Source of the DNA: Hirsutella rhossiliensis
Lineage: Eukaryota; Ascomycota; Sordariomycetes; Hypocreales; Ophiocordycipitaceae
Reading direction: 5' to 3'
DNA length: 64,000 nucleotides
Assembly: GCF_020360975.1 (NCBI RefSeq)
Contig: NW_025408680.1
Coordinates: 1,116,001 to 1,180,000 of the forward strand
This document shows, piece after piece, positions 26,968 through 37,802 of the stretch. Position numbers and translations under genes: made by a program. The stretch's first letter is position 1, and each line of letters opens with the position of its first letter. The notes below the pieces were generated by a model. It saw only the letters and a list, made by a program, of their open reading frames with translations. It was not told the DNA's origin and did no database searches.

Positions 26968-27153
26968 TATAAGAGTCTTTAACTATTATAGGTTATAGGC
27001 TTAGGCTATAGCCTAAGCTATATAGTTATATATAGATAGCTAGATCCTATATATATATATATAAGCTAGCCGTATATAGGAGAGCTTTATATAGCTTATT
27101 AATATTATCCTATAAATAGTACCTATATATATACCTTTACTTACTTTATAATA
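26968..27153 (+). repeat. 3' LTR of A2
   Basis: A 186-bp direct repeat of 19840-20025. It is preceded by a purine-rich tract (TTAAAAGAGGG) and followed by target duplication GTTAT. Confidence 0.92.
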
Positions 27154-27158
27154 GTTAT

Positions 27159-27251
27159 AGCTTATTTGCCTTCTTAAGAATATAGCCTTAGTTTTATCTT
27201 CTTATTAAAAAGGTCTCCTTTTAAGGTTAATAATAAATTACTCTTAGTTTA
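27159..27251 (-). mobile_element. Displaced piece of Copia C between A2 and A3
   Basis: About 90 bp caught between the A2 duplication (27154-27158) and the A3 duplication GCTAT (27252-27256). By the insertion logic it continues Copia C leftward across A2 (to 19839) and rightward across A3 (to 34141). It has no separate coding content. Confidence 0.6.
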
Positions 27252-27256
27252 GCTAT

Positions 27257-27442
27257 TATTATAGAGTAGGTAGAGGCGTATATATAGGTACTATCTATAG
27301 GATAATATTAATAAGCTATATAAAGCTCTTTTATACGCGGCTAGCCTACCCCTATACTTATAGGATCCGGCCCTCTATATATAACTATATAGCTTAGGCC
27401 GCGGCCTAAGCCTATTACCTATAATAGTTAAAGACTCTTATA
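27257..27442 (-). repeat. 3' LTR of A3
   Basis: A 186-bp copy of 33950-34135. It contains a perfect 20-bp palindrome (27392-27411) centred in GGCCGCGGCC. The adjacent TAATGCCCTCCCTTAAG is the complement of the polypurine tract. Confidence 0.93.
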
Positions 27443-27885
27443 TAATGCCCTCCCTTAAGCGCGGCGTAGCGCTGCCCTATTAACGGCTCCTATATAATTA
27501 GGCCTATACCGCGGGCTCTTCCCTACCCTTTCCTATTAATAGGGCCGGCCCTACTAGCCCTATTATCCCTACGCCTATTAGCCTAAGCAGCTAGGACCTA
27601 GCTCTATACTTATTAGCCGGCTAGCCGTTTAAATAAGGGCATAACCTATTATATACGCCCCTAGGTAGCCGGCGGCTAGTCTAGACCTACGTAAGCCTTA
27701 GGTTGCCTATCCCCTCTACCTTAGGTAGTATCCTCTACTAAGGGGTATATAAGGCGGTATCCACCCCTTCCCCTTTCCTTTCTTTCTCTCCTTTCTTTAA
27801 CTATAGTAGTAGTATTAATAAGTAAGTTCCGCTCTACCTAAGGCATTAGTCCGTTCTTAGCTATATAGGCCGCTTTATTAATATA

Positions 27886-28911
27886 TACTTATAGTAGTAG
27901 CGGTAGTAGTAATAATAGCCCTAATAATAATAATAACTTTAACTAATAAGTTCTATGCTTTATAGAGCGGGAGGCTATATTCCGTCGTACTAACTTCCGC
28001 GATAGATATATTTACCTCTCCCTCTCCTACCTCCTCCTTCTTAGAGCGTACGGAGTTATTCGTCGACGCCGTGCTAGCCGCGGCTAACGACGACTCTACC
28101 GCTGCCGCCGCTCTTACCTACGCCGCTACCACCGCTCCTACCGCCGCCGCCGCCGCCTCTACTACGCTATTCGCTCTTACGTTGCCCCTTAGGGTAACGA
28201 CGCCGTCCCCGCCGCTACCTATAACGCCCGGCCCTTTAGCCCCCGCCTCTATCTCCGCTACCCCCGTAAGTCCGTAGTTAGGTAAGCGTAATAGACGTTA
28301 TCCGCTAACCTCCTATAGTATAAGCGCTAAGTATAGGCCGGCGCCGCCTACTTAGCCCCTTATATACGTTATACGTTATAGGAGCTCGACTACTCTAACT
28401 AGGCCGGGCGCCGCTACGGCGGTAGCTACTATTAGTATACGCGAGCCGGCCGCGCTTATAAGGCGGCGCCTCCCGTCCTACTCGCTATAGCGTTAGCTTA
28501 GAAGGCCGGCTCGTATAGGCAGGCGCGGGGGGCTACTAAGAAGCGCCTTACCGCCGCCGCCGCCGCCTACTATAACCTCCGCGCCCTCGAGCGATAGGGC
28601 CTTATACTTAAGTAAGTCCTACTCCTCCGCTCCCTTATTTCCGCCTCTAATATACCCGGCGCTAGGGATACTACCTCCGTCGCCCTATCGGCGGTCCCCT
28701 TAGCCGTGCCCGCCTCCGCTACCGCCGCTACCCCTACCGCCGCCGCTAGCCGCCGCCCCTTTACCCCCGGAGCCACCGCCGCCGCCGACTAGCTTATAGG
28801 CTTAGAGGGCCGCCTTAGCGCCCTAGAGACCGCCGCCGCCGCTAATAAAAAGGAGGAGGCTAATAAGGATAATAATAACGAAGATAATAATAATAATAAC
28901 GATAAGGAATA
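27886..28911 (-). pseudogene. Accessory ORF-like region (ORF3) of A3, strand uncertain
   Basis: This is the counterpart of 25540-26532 in A2 and the clearest copy. The minus-strand reading ends SKKEEVGEGEV...ISIY and stops at about 27886. It has an Ala/Gly-rich body and a serine/leucine-rich start opposite an (AAT)n run. Relative to A1 and A2 it has a one-base deletion in the charged segment (about 28635-28655), breaking the frame. The plus strand is equally protein-like: a reading with LEGRLSALETAAAANKKEE followed by an Asp/Asn-rich tail ends at TAG near 28909-28911, broken upstream only by CAG/CAA-type stops. A hidden antisense gene or a true extra ORF are both possible. Confidence 0.4.
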
Positions 28912-29094
28912 GGCCTAGGTAGTCTAGGGGCTCTACCCTATAATAAATACTATTTTTATCTCTGCCTATACTATTACGCTTATATTACTTATATTACCGT
29001 AACTGCCCCCTCCGCTATACCTACTTTATAGTCTTAGCCTAGGCTATTATTAATAGTCCGCTAGTCTATCGTTCTCGTTTACTATTCTAAATAA

Positions 29095-32000
29095 GGCTTT
29101 AAACTTATCGAGGGCTATAGTTCCTATAAACTTATATATAGGTTCTTACGTAGGGTTAAGATACCCGCGCTACTTAACGAGGACCTCTTAGCGTTTCCCC
29201 TTACCGACCTTTTTCTAGCGCGCGGCCTATATCTCTTTAACCTCGAACTCGTCCTCTCCCTCTACCTTAATTATAGGCGGTTAAGCGTCCGCTACTTCTT
29301 ATCTAGGTAGCGGGTTAAAGGAGGCTCTACGAAGGAGGTCTATATTAATCTTATTATAGACCCCCGTTAAGAGACTATTAAGCTCTATAACCTATAGGCT
29401 AATAACCCTCTATACCGTAAACTTTATATATAGCTAGTTAAGCTTCTTCTTTAGCCGTACTAACCTATAGTTATAGAGGTCTAGCTATACCTTATTTCTT
29501 ACTATAAACTTATCTACTAGGGCCCTAGTCTTATTAGCGTGCCGCTCTTAATCTTATACCGCGGCGGCTATCGCGGATTAGTAATAATCCGTAGTCTCCT
29601 ATAGCTTTCGTATAAATATAGAGGCGCGGCCCTCTAGTAACGAATTACTATACTACTCCGCTACTACGCTTATAGTAAAGGGAACTAGTAAGGGTAGTTT
29701 AAAGCTATATATTATAAAGAAAGGAGCTATCCTAATAGAGGTATATAGTCTACTATTTAACGTAAGTTAGGCCGCGGGGAGCTAATAGTCTTAGTCTACT
29801 TAGTTACGGGCTATAACGGCCTATAGGTAAGCCTATACCTCTTAGTTAACCTTCTTAAGCCCTTAGTCGGTTTATAGGTAATATACCGTACTAAGTAGCT
29901 ACGTAATCTAAAGTAGCTAGTATAAGTACTACTAAAAGCGGCTAGTCTAATTCGATCCCTTATCGCTTATAATAGAGGCTAGCTAGCTATATAAGCGGGC
30001 CTAGTACTATAAGAAGCACTTTACGTAAGACTCTATATTTATAAACGGTATTAGCTTTAATACTATAAACTTATTAAGTCGGTCCTTAATTACCTATATA
30101 TAGCGGAGCTACGCCCTCTAAATCTTAGTGCGGCCGTAGATATCGTAGTTACGGAGGAAGCGGCGAACGTAGTACTATAGGAGGGGCTAGTAGAAATCCC
30201 TCGCGAGGCCTACTACTATACCCTACTTACCTAGGTAGCCCACGATACTAGAGTTATAGACGAGCTAGACTAGCTTCCCTCGGAGCTCGTTCCGTTTATT
30301 TAGCTCCGGCGGTCTATCCTTCTCCCTAGCTTCTATAGTATACGGCGCGCCTAGCACCTATAGTCTCCCCTACTAACGTAGGTGCCCTTATAGGTCGATA
30401 TAATAGTCGGCTACTTATACCTTTAGCTTTAGCTTTAGATTAAAGCGTCGAGCGCCGGACTTAACGGCGCGGCGCACGCTCTTATAGGTATAGTCTAGAG
30501 ACGACATCCTATCCTATAAGCGCTAAAGGACCTTATCTTAGAATACCCGCGCCGTACGCGCCCCTAGGCCGGTCTATCCCTCCTCGCTAGGCTAAGGTAA
30601 AGGTATAAGGGAAGGCTTATCCGTTAGCGCCGCGCCTTCCTCTACTAGGGAAGCTCCTATATAAGTCTATAGCGCTTCTTACGGGATAAACTATAGATCC
30701 CGGGCCTCGATATCCGCTCCCGTTAGCCGGTCTTAATCCCTCTAGGAAAGCGTATCTAGGACTACGGAGTCCCGCCCTAGCTAGTACTTAATTAAGAAGT
30801 TAAAGCGTAAGAGATACTCTACTTAGCGGGCTTGCCGCTCTAAGAGGTGCTAGCGGGTTATAAAGTACTTAAGGTTCTTATAGTCTATAAGAACCTCGAA
30901 GCTCTTATAGCTCCGGAGCTCCGCTTACTATTACTTAAGGTAGCTAATAATCGCTAGTATCTCCTTATCGTAAATAGCGTAATTCCGCTCTACTAGGGTT
31001 AGCTTATAAGAGTAGAACGCTACCGGTTACTTCCGCTTATCTACCTCCTAAGAGAGCGTTCCTCTAAGTACCTAGCCGCTATAGTCCGCTTTAACTAATA
31101 TAGACCGGTCGAAGTCCTACTAAAGTAGTACTAGGGCTTAAGAGAATAGGTCCTTAAGCGTATAGAACGCTCCTTCCTATATAGGCCCTTAGCGAAAGGC
31201 GGTCCGCTTCCTAGTAATCTCGTTTAAGGGCATTATAATATAGGAGAAGCCCTTAATAAATATCCTATAATAGTTCGCGAACCTAAGGAAGCTCTATACG
31301 CTTATCTACGTAGTTAAGGCAGCTTAGTCCTAAATCGCTTAGATCTTTACGGGATCCGCCTATATACCTACGCTAGCGTAGATAATAAAGCCTAGGTACT
31401 TAACCCTCTTAACCTTAAATTCGTACTTATCCGGGTTAAGGTAGAGCCTATAAAGTTAAAGGCGCTCTAGGACCCTTTATACTTTCTATATATAGTCTTT
31501 ATAGGAGCCGCTCGTATAGATAAGGATATTATCTATATATATAAAGGCGAACTTATCGAGGAAGTCCTAAAGTACGTTATTAATATAACGCTAGAAGGTA
31601 GCGGGCGCTCTTAAGAGGCCGAAGGGCGTTATAAGCTACTCGAATAAGCTATAGCGTATATAGAACGCCGTCTTTTACTTATTACCCTCCGAGATCTATA
31701 CCTTATAGAACGCCTATTTTATATCTAGCTTTATAAACTACTTTGCCTTTAAAAGGTTATAGAGCGTATCTAAGATTAAGGGTAAGGGGTAGCGGTCTAG
31801 CCTTATAATTACGTTTAGAGCCCTATAGTCATAATAGAACTATATCCCGCCCCTTAGTTTATATATAAATAGGACTAGCGCTCTTACTTTAGAGCTACTT
31901 ACTTAAATAAAACCTTTATCTAAGAGGTCCCTTAGCGTCTTCTTTAGCACTAGTAGTTCCGCGTATAATATACTATATAGCGGTCTAAACGGTATAGGTA

Positions 32001-32150
32001 GTTCCTACCCCTTTTTATCGGTGCGGAGTACGATCTTATAGTCTACTCCTAGCTTATATAGGTTAAGCTTATCCGCTTCCTAGGACTTAAATAGCGGTAG
32101 GAGGTCGTAAAAGCGCTCCGGTATCTACTACCGTAGCTTAGAGGGCGACT
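29095..32150 (-). pseudogene. A3 pol: RT through chromodomain
   Basis: Minus-strand pol of A3. RT is recognisable by LDIK..FYKV (near 31715-31740) and LDKFAFIYIDNILI (near 31520-31560; Y-x-D-D with the second D changed). RNase H and integrase follow leftward. The chromodomain is at 29095-29260, reading FEVEEI.AAR.KKVGKGKR.EVL-KW-type sequence and then IYKFIGT-ALDKFKALF. This gives the best view of the domain in the window; dots are TAG codons probably derived from TGG. Pol is the replication polyprotein and the chromodomain would have guided integration. Confidence 0.8.
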
Positions 32151-33949
32151 TTAGCTTCTTCGCCCGGAGGGCCTTATCGATATCCGCTAGGCTAACTACG
32201 TAGACCGCTACGTTAGCCGCTACCCGGCCTTCCTCTTACTCTAACCGTTGCACGGTTCTTATAAAGATAGAGGTAAGGACTTCGTATACCGAGTATAAAG
32301 CTTATATACCTAGTTCTATGCCTATAAAACCGTTATCGTAGCGGACCTACTATTATATAGGCCTCAACTATAGCTTCTTTTAATATAAAACCGAGTATAA
32401 CTCCGTATATAATAACTAGGGTTTCCTAAGGATTAAGGGAAACTCTAGTTAAGGGATTATATAGGCTACGATAAGCTTACGGTAACCGTCGACCTTTATA
32501 GCTAGCTATATAATACCCTTAATTACTATACCCTCTATTATGCCTAAGGCGCCCTTTACTCGCCTTAGGGCGATCTTTTCTACTAGCACTTATATCTCTT
32601 ATATAAGCGCCTCGTTAACTATAGCGTAGTACTAGCAGCCCTCGTTTATAAGGGCGGCGATAGGTAAGGACTTATTAACTATAACCTATATTAAAGTAAG
32701 CTCCTCTTTTATATAAGCGGATAATTCCTCCTTCTCCTTTACTAGTGCTAGTAATTAGGGCTCTAGAGCCTATCTTTGCTCTAGAGCTACTCTTTTTCCT
32801 CTAGGCCTAAGGGAGCGGAGTCCTCTTTATTATCTAAGGTAAGGAGCGGTTCTATCTTCGCTACTCGAACTACTATAGGCCGCTTAGCTAAAAGGAAGGG
32901 GCATTTTAATATAAAGTATATAAACGCGCCGTAACGTAGGTAGTAGCCGTTAGCCTTCCTTTTCCCGATTTCCTTGCTCGTTACCTACTTCGCCTACTAC
33001 TTAGAGAGCGGGATAGTATAGGGGATATTTAAAGACGACTTCCTACCGCATTTAGCTTAGTCTATATAGGTAGCCGATATTAGGGTATCTCCGTTAATAT
33101 CGATAGTCGGCTATTCCTCTTATAGAGAGGCGGTAATCCTATTACCGCTATACGGCGTGCGCTTACGAAGCTTCTAGAAATATAGCGTCTACTTATAGCC
33201 CTATACTACCTTTATTAACCGGCTTATATACTCGCCGTAGTTAGTAGGTATAATTACGGGGATAAGTAGCTCCCGTAAGGCTAGCGTAATTAAGTTCTAT
33301 AACTATATAAGCTTCGCGCTATCTTCCTATACTATAGTTCCCGCTACTTATAAGAGTGTCTCTTTAAAGTTAGGGAGGAATTCGCTAAAGGTCTACCCGT
33401 CCCTTTACTTAAGGGTCTATAGCCTATCCTATGCCTTCTCCCGCTCCTATACGTTGCCGAACGTATATATAAGGTATTAGAAGAAGTCCTATAGGTCGCG
33501 TCTGCCTCTAAGGCCGCCTTTATCCTAGAATATAGAGATCTACTATATCTAGGGCTCTAGTAGCATATAGAGGAGCGAATACTACGCTATATTATAATAG
33601 CTATTTAGGCCCTATTTCTCGTCTATTATAAACTTCGTCTATAGCCGGCTAAGGAAGAAGTAAAAGGACTTAGGCTTACCGTCCTAAGTCGGCTAGGAAA
33701 GCGGCTTCCGTATTAGTAGTGCCGCCGCCGTAACCGGTGTTACTAAGGTCGTAGGGGTTAACGCTAGTCTCGTAGACGGCTCCCTTAGTATAGCGAGAAC
33801 CTCGTTCTTCTTACTAGCCGTCGCGCTTTTAATCGCTTCTAGGATAGCTATAATACTTCCTATCCGCTTAGGGGTGCGGGTGCTCCCTTAGGGAAGCGGC
33901 ACCCTTTCTAGGGAGATATCTATTAGATCTATTAGTTAATAGCTTATAC

Positions 33950-34135
33950 TATTACGGAGTAGGTAGAGGCGTATACGTAGGTGCCGTCCGTAGGATAATA
34001 TTAATAAGCTATATAGAGCTCTTCTATACGCGGCTAGCCCGCCCCTATACTTATAGGATCCGGCCCTCCGCACGTAACTATATAGCTTAGGCCGCGGCCT
34101 AAGCCTATTACCTATAATAGTTAAAGACTCTTATA
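33950..34135 (-). repeat. 5' LTR of A3
   Basis: A 186-bp repeat with the fewest RIP changes of all family A LTRs, keeping several CpG sites lost from its partner. It contains the same 20-bp palindrome at 34085-34104. It is followed by target duplication GCTAT (34136-34140). Confidence 0.93.
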
Positions 34136-34140
34136 GCTAT

Positions 34141-34823
34141 TAAGGTTATTTAAGCTCCTTTAAGCCGTCTAAGTTAGTATATTCCTAAATCTTATAAGTT
34201 TAAGCCTATAATTTAATCCCTTTAATCTATAGGGTTTAATCGAGGCTTTCTTTTAGTCTTACTATATAATTATCCCTTCTTACTTCCTTTAACGTTATCT
34301 TAGGAAATTTAAGGGTTCTAGCTTAATAAGTTATATGCTTCTTTAAGGGATATATAGTTTATATAATTCGTATATTTCTAGTAGTACCCCTTAGTATAGC
34401 TAGGTTCCTTACTTTAATACTATAATTTAAGCGTTATAATAATATTAATAGCTTATAAATAGCTTTAAAGGTAATATTAATAAGTAAAAGATATTCTAGC
34501 TATATAAGCTAAGCTTATAACTCTTAAGTAAGGGCTTAAAAGTATAGTAGAAAAAATAAGGGTATAGAAAAGTAAATTTAATAATATATATCTTAGTTTA
34601 TCTATTAAGTTAAGGGAGGGGCTTATATAAGTATAGTAACTATATATAGCTAGCTAAAAGAAGGTATTAGGATATTCCTATACCTAAGTTAGGCTTATAT
34701 AATATCCTAAGGCTAGGGGAGTTATATTAGTTAAGTAAGCTTCCTTATATATAACTATAAAGTCTACTAAGCTTAACTATAGCCTCTTATACTTACTCTT
34801 TTTAATAGATAGTTTATTATCTT
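34141..34823 (-). repeat. RIP-degraded sequence, probable 5' part of Copia C
   Basis: About 680 bp between the A3 duplication and the start of Copia B1 homology. Removing A2 and A3 makes it contiguous with the gag of Copia C, so it is probably the N-terminal gag and leader of C. No motif confirms this and no LTR was recognised. Confidence 0.4.
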
Positions 34824-35297
34824 ATAAAGAGAGATATAAAAAGTATATATAAAATATATAAAGGTAAAGGTAAAAGTAAGGGGATAGATAAGTAGGGCTA
34901 AGCTATTTAATTCTTATAAGGGTAGTAATTAAAGTAAGGGAGTAATTATTATATTACCTTAATTATCCTTCTTTCTTTTATCTAACGCCCTTCTTTATAC
35001 CTATTTAGTATCTTAATTAATAAAGAAGATCCTACTTAAAGAAGCTATTAATATCCTTTTAACTACTAAGCTTTTTACTAGTTTTTTCCCTTTATTTCTA
35101 GCCGTTACTAGTATATCTATTTTATTTCTTACTACCTTTATAAGAAGCTCTCGCTACTTTTACTTCCCTTCTTACCCCTACCCTCCTTTCTATACCTCCT
35201 TTTAGCTCCTTCCTTAATACTTATTTTTTAGCTTCCTTAGTCCCTCTTACTAATTAATATCTTTAAGAACTATAAATTTAAGCTATACTTTATAATA
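34824..35297 (-). repeat. Copia LTR-like block, type L2 (B1)
   Basis: About 474 bp shared with 40838-41312 (same orientation), with 61597-62078 (inverted) and in part with 60806-60971. A polypurine tract abuts its right side, as expected for a 3' LTR of a minus-strand element. In less mutated copies the ends read TCGCGAAG and CTTCGCGA, a matched inverted terminal pair. Confidence 0.6.
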
Positions 35298-37802
35298 TAC
35301 CCCCTTAGCTATAGCTTGCCCCTATAGTAAGGGTATAGCTAATATAGCTTTAGGCTAGTAAGCGTATAAAGGAGGTTCTTAGCTCTATACTTATCCCTTT
35401 ACTTAAGGAATATAGGGGCCCTTTTAGGTCCCTAGGCTCTTTTAAACCGTTTTAAGGAATAAGGGCCTAAAGAAGGGATAGTCTAATAAGAAAGGGGGCC
35501 CTCGTAAAAGGGAGAAACCTAATTAAATAAGGGGCCCTTTAAAAGGAAGACCTCTTTCTTTTCTTTAGCTATAGACGTTACTTTCTTATATAGGCTATTA
35601 GCTCTTTTTATAGACTATTAAAGCAAGCCTTTAAGGAGAGCTTCTTATAAACGTTTTCTAGCTTAATTTACTATAAAACGATAGCTAGCTTCTACTTTAG
35701 TAAGGGCTTTATAAGACCGTTTACTTTTATTAATACTATTAAAACCTAATAGATAGAAATAAGTCCCTTTTATACTTCTTAGCGTAACTAATACTAATAG
35801 AGATTAATATACTATAGCTAAGTTAAATAGCTTTATATTTTCTATTAGAATTTATATAGTCTATATATTATTGCCTTTTATAAATAATAGGGTTAGAATT
35901 TATAGTTATAGAGATATTAATAGCCGGCTAAGGAAAATCGCTTCTTTTAATACTTCTAAAAAAGCTAGTAGCTTTACCTCTATACTTAAAGTTATAACGG
36001 TAGCTTACTTTAAAGCTCTCTAAGTAATAATTCTTTTAAAAAGGGATATAATATACCCTTATAAGCTCTTTCTATCTAAGGAATTATTTATAAAGGACGA
36101 ATCGCTTAAATAAAGGAAGATTTCGGTAGCTAGTCTCCTTCCTTACCTTCCTAAGCATAGACTATATAATCCTATTTAATAAAGATAAAGGATAGCTCGG
36201 TCTACTACTTCTTAGTACCTAGGGCTAGGATTCTAGTTATACCTAGCTAGCTAAGAGACTATAAAAGAGATATTCGGTTTAGTAGAAATAGCTAAAAATA
36301 AGTAAGGAGCTTACCTTTTATTAGTATAGGTATTTCTCTTACTCCTTAGCTTAAAAGGATAGATTAAGGAAAAGCTCTTTATTTAATATAGGTATAAAGG
36401 GAAGCTTTTTATTAAGGGAGTTAAAGAGGAATTTATAAGCGACCTTATTAATATAAGCGTTCTAGGTAAGCTAAATAGTCTATTAGGATCTATTTTAAAG
36501 GATTTATATCCCTAGGAACTACTTTAGCTCCCTTAGCTTAGTTATCTTATACCTTTATTATAGGCCTTATATAGCCTCCTTAGTAGTTACTTCTTCCTCT
36601 TTTAAGTAGGCTTAGATAATATTATTAACGTAGAAGAAGACTATTATTTTACCCTTTTATATTATATACGGTTCCTAAGCGACTTTCTTAAAGCCTAAGG
36701 CTTTAAGGGAACCTATTAAATACTATTACTAAAGAAAAGGTAATCTTTATAGTCCGTATAAAGCTTTCCTAAGCTATAAAACCTTTCCTAGCTTTTAAAA
36801 GCTTAGTAAAAGGTATATATAAATAACTTCTTCTTCCTTAAGTAGGTAGTTAATAAAGGCGTTAACTATATCTATTTAATTAAGCTTAAGGTCGAATTCT
36901 ACTATTATAGCTATAAGGGTCTAAAAAGATATCCTTACTAAGGTAGTTACCTTACTAAGTAGATCCCCTTTTTCCTATTAATTCCTATAAATAACTAGCT
37001 AGGATTTATACTTTTAAAGGAAGCTATATTTATTAGTCTTATAAATAAAGACCTACTTATAGCTAAGGACTTATTTTTCTCTTACCTTTTCCTTAAGGTC
37101 TTCTTTAAAAGACCCTATCTCTTTATATAAAGCTAGGTAGTTTTTCTAAGCTTAGAAAAACTAGTCTCTAAAAGAGTGTTTTTCTAGCTGCTTTTAGTTT
37201 ACTAGTTAGTCTAGGAGGTCTCTTTTATATACCTTCCTTACTAATAGAAGCTTAAAAAGCCGGCCTACTATAAACGCTTTATAAGAACCGTCTTTTATTA
37301 GCGTTAAGTAAAAGTTAGAAAAACAATTAAAATAAAGAAGAAGTTAGTTTTCTTTAGTAACTATATCGGGCCCTATACCTTCCTTTGCTTCTTAAAGTAG
37401 GGATAAAAAAGCAGCTAGGTAATTATTTAAGAGAGGTGCCTTTCCTACCCCTTTAAGGGTTAAAATAAGAAGACTAACTAAAAAAGCTACTTTTAGATCT
37501 TCTTTTTATATAGGAGGAGGCATAGGTAGGTAGGCGTATTCTAGCTCTACCGCTTTCTTATTATCTCTTTCTTTATTTAGATTATCTAATTTAGTAGCTT
37601 CCTCTTTTTTTTTTTTAAAGTTAGTGTTATTTTTAACTACTTTAATATCGGTTTCTTTTTTTATTTCCTTATCTAGGGCCTCTTCTTAAGACTATTAGGA
37701 AGGGGGGATTTAAATCTTTTAAATTAGCTAATGTTATAAGAGTAAGAGGGGCTATTAATCTTTCTTTCTATTAAAGAAGCTAGATTTATTAAAAATTATA
37801 TC
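34824..37802 (-). mobile_element. Ty1/Copia element B1, truncated
   Basis: Minus-strand fragment that aligns throughout with B3 (about 40838-43840). It starts with an LTR-like block (34824-35297, type L2), has a mutated polypurine tract next to it (CCCCCTTAG on the plus strand at 35301-35309), and runs through RNase H and RT toward integrase. It is cut at about 37802 by the truncated A4. The RT box falls near 36610-36640, where B3 keeps YVDD. Frames are full of RIP stops. On the far side of A4 the same family resumes in the opposite orientation (B2). Confidence 0.8.

Larger units (their letters stand above)
19840..27153 (+). mobile_element. Ty3/Gypsy chromovirus-type retrotransposon A2, full length
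   Basis: Plus-strand, 7.3 kb, with 186-bp LTRs at 19840-20025 and 26968-27153. The target duplication is ATTAT (19835-19839) and GTTAT (27154-27158), one transition apart. Order: gag-like sequence (about 20100-20620), protease interval (about 21250-21400, including an ITTLIDKGY-type remnant at 21320-21345 where live proteases have D-S/T-G), RT (about 22330-22990), RNase H, integrase (about 23640-24900), chromodomain (25200-25380), accessory ORF-like region (25540-26532), polypurine tract and 3' LTR. It is inserted in Copia C gag. A 379-bp foreign element lies inside it at 21476-21854. Confidence 0.92.
27257..34135 (-). mobile_element. Ty3/Gypsy chromovirus-type retrotransposon A3, least mutated copy
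   Basis: Minus-strand, 6.9 kb, with 186-bp LTRs at 27257-27442 and 33950-34135 and a perfect target duplication GCTAT (27252-27256 and 34136-34140). It is visibly richer in G+C than A1 and A2. Reading leftward: gag-like (33.9-33.3 kb), protease interval, RT (about 31.0-32.1 kb), RNase H, integrase (about 29.6-30.8 kb), chromodomain (29095-29260), accessory region (27886-28911), polypurine tract and 3' LTR. Stops in every frame show it is still dead. Its two LTRs differ by about 20 changes, by eye all transitions, many converting CpG to TpA. Confidence 0.93.

Noticed and set aside
28071..28277. Ala/Thr/Pro-rich 68-codon frame on the plus strand of A3
   Set aside because: It needs a GTG start and is made largely of GCC-type repeats. 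It is not called as a gene; the region is covered by the ORF3 entry.
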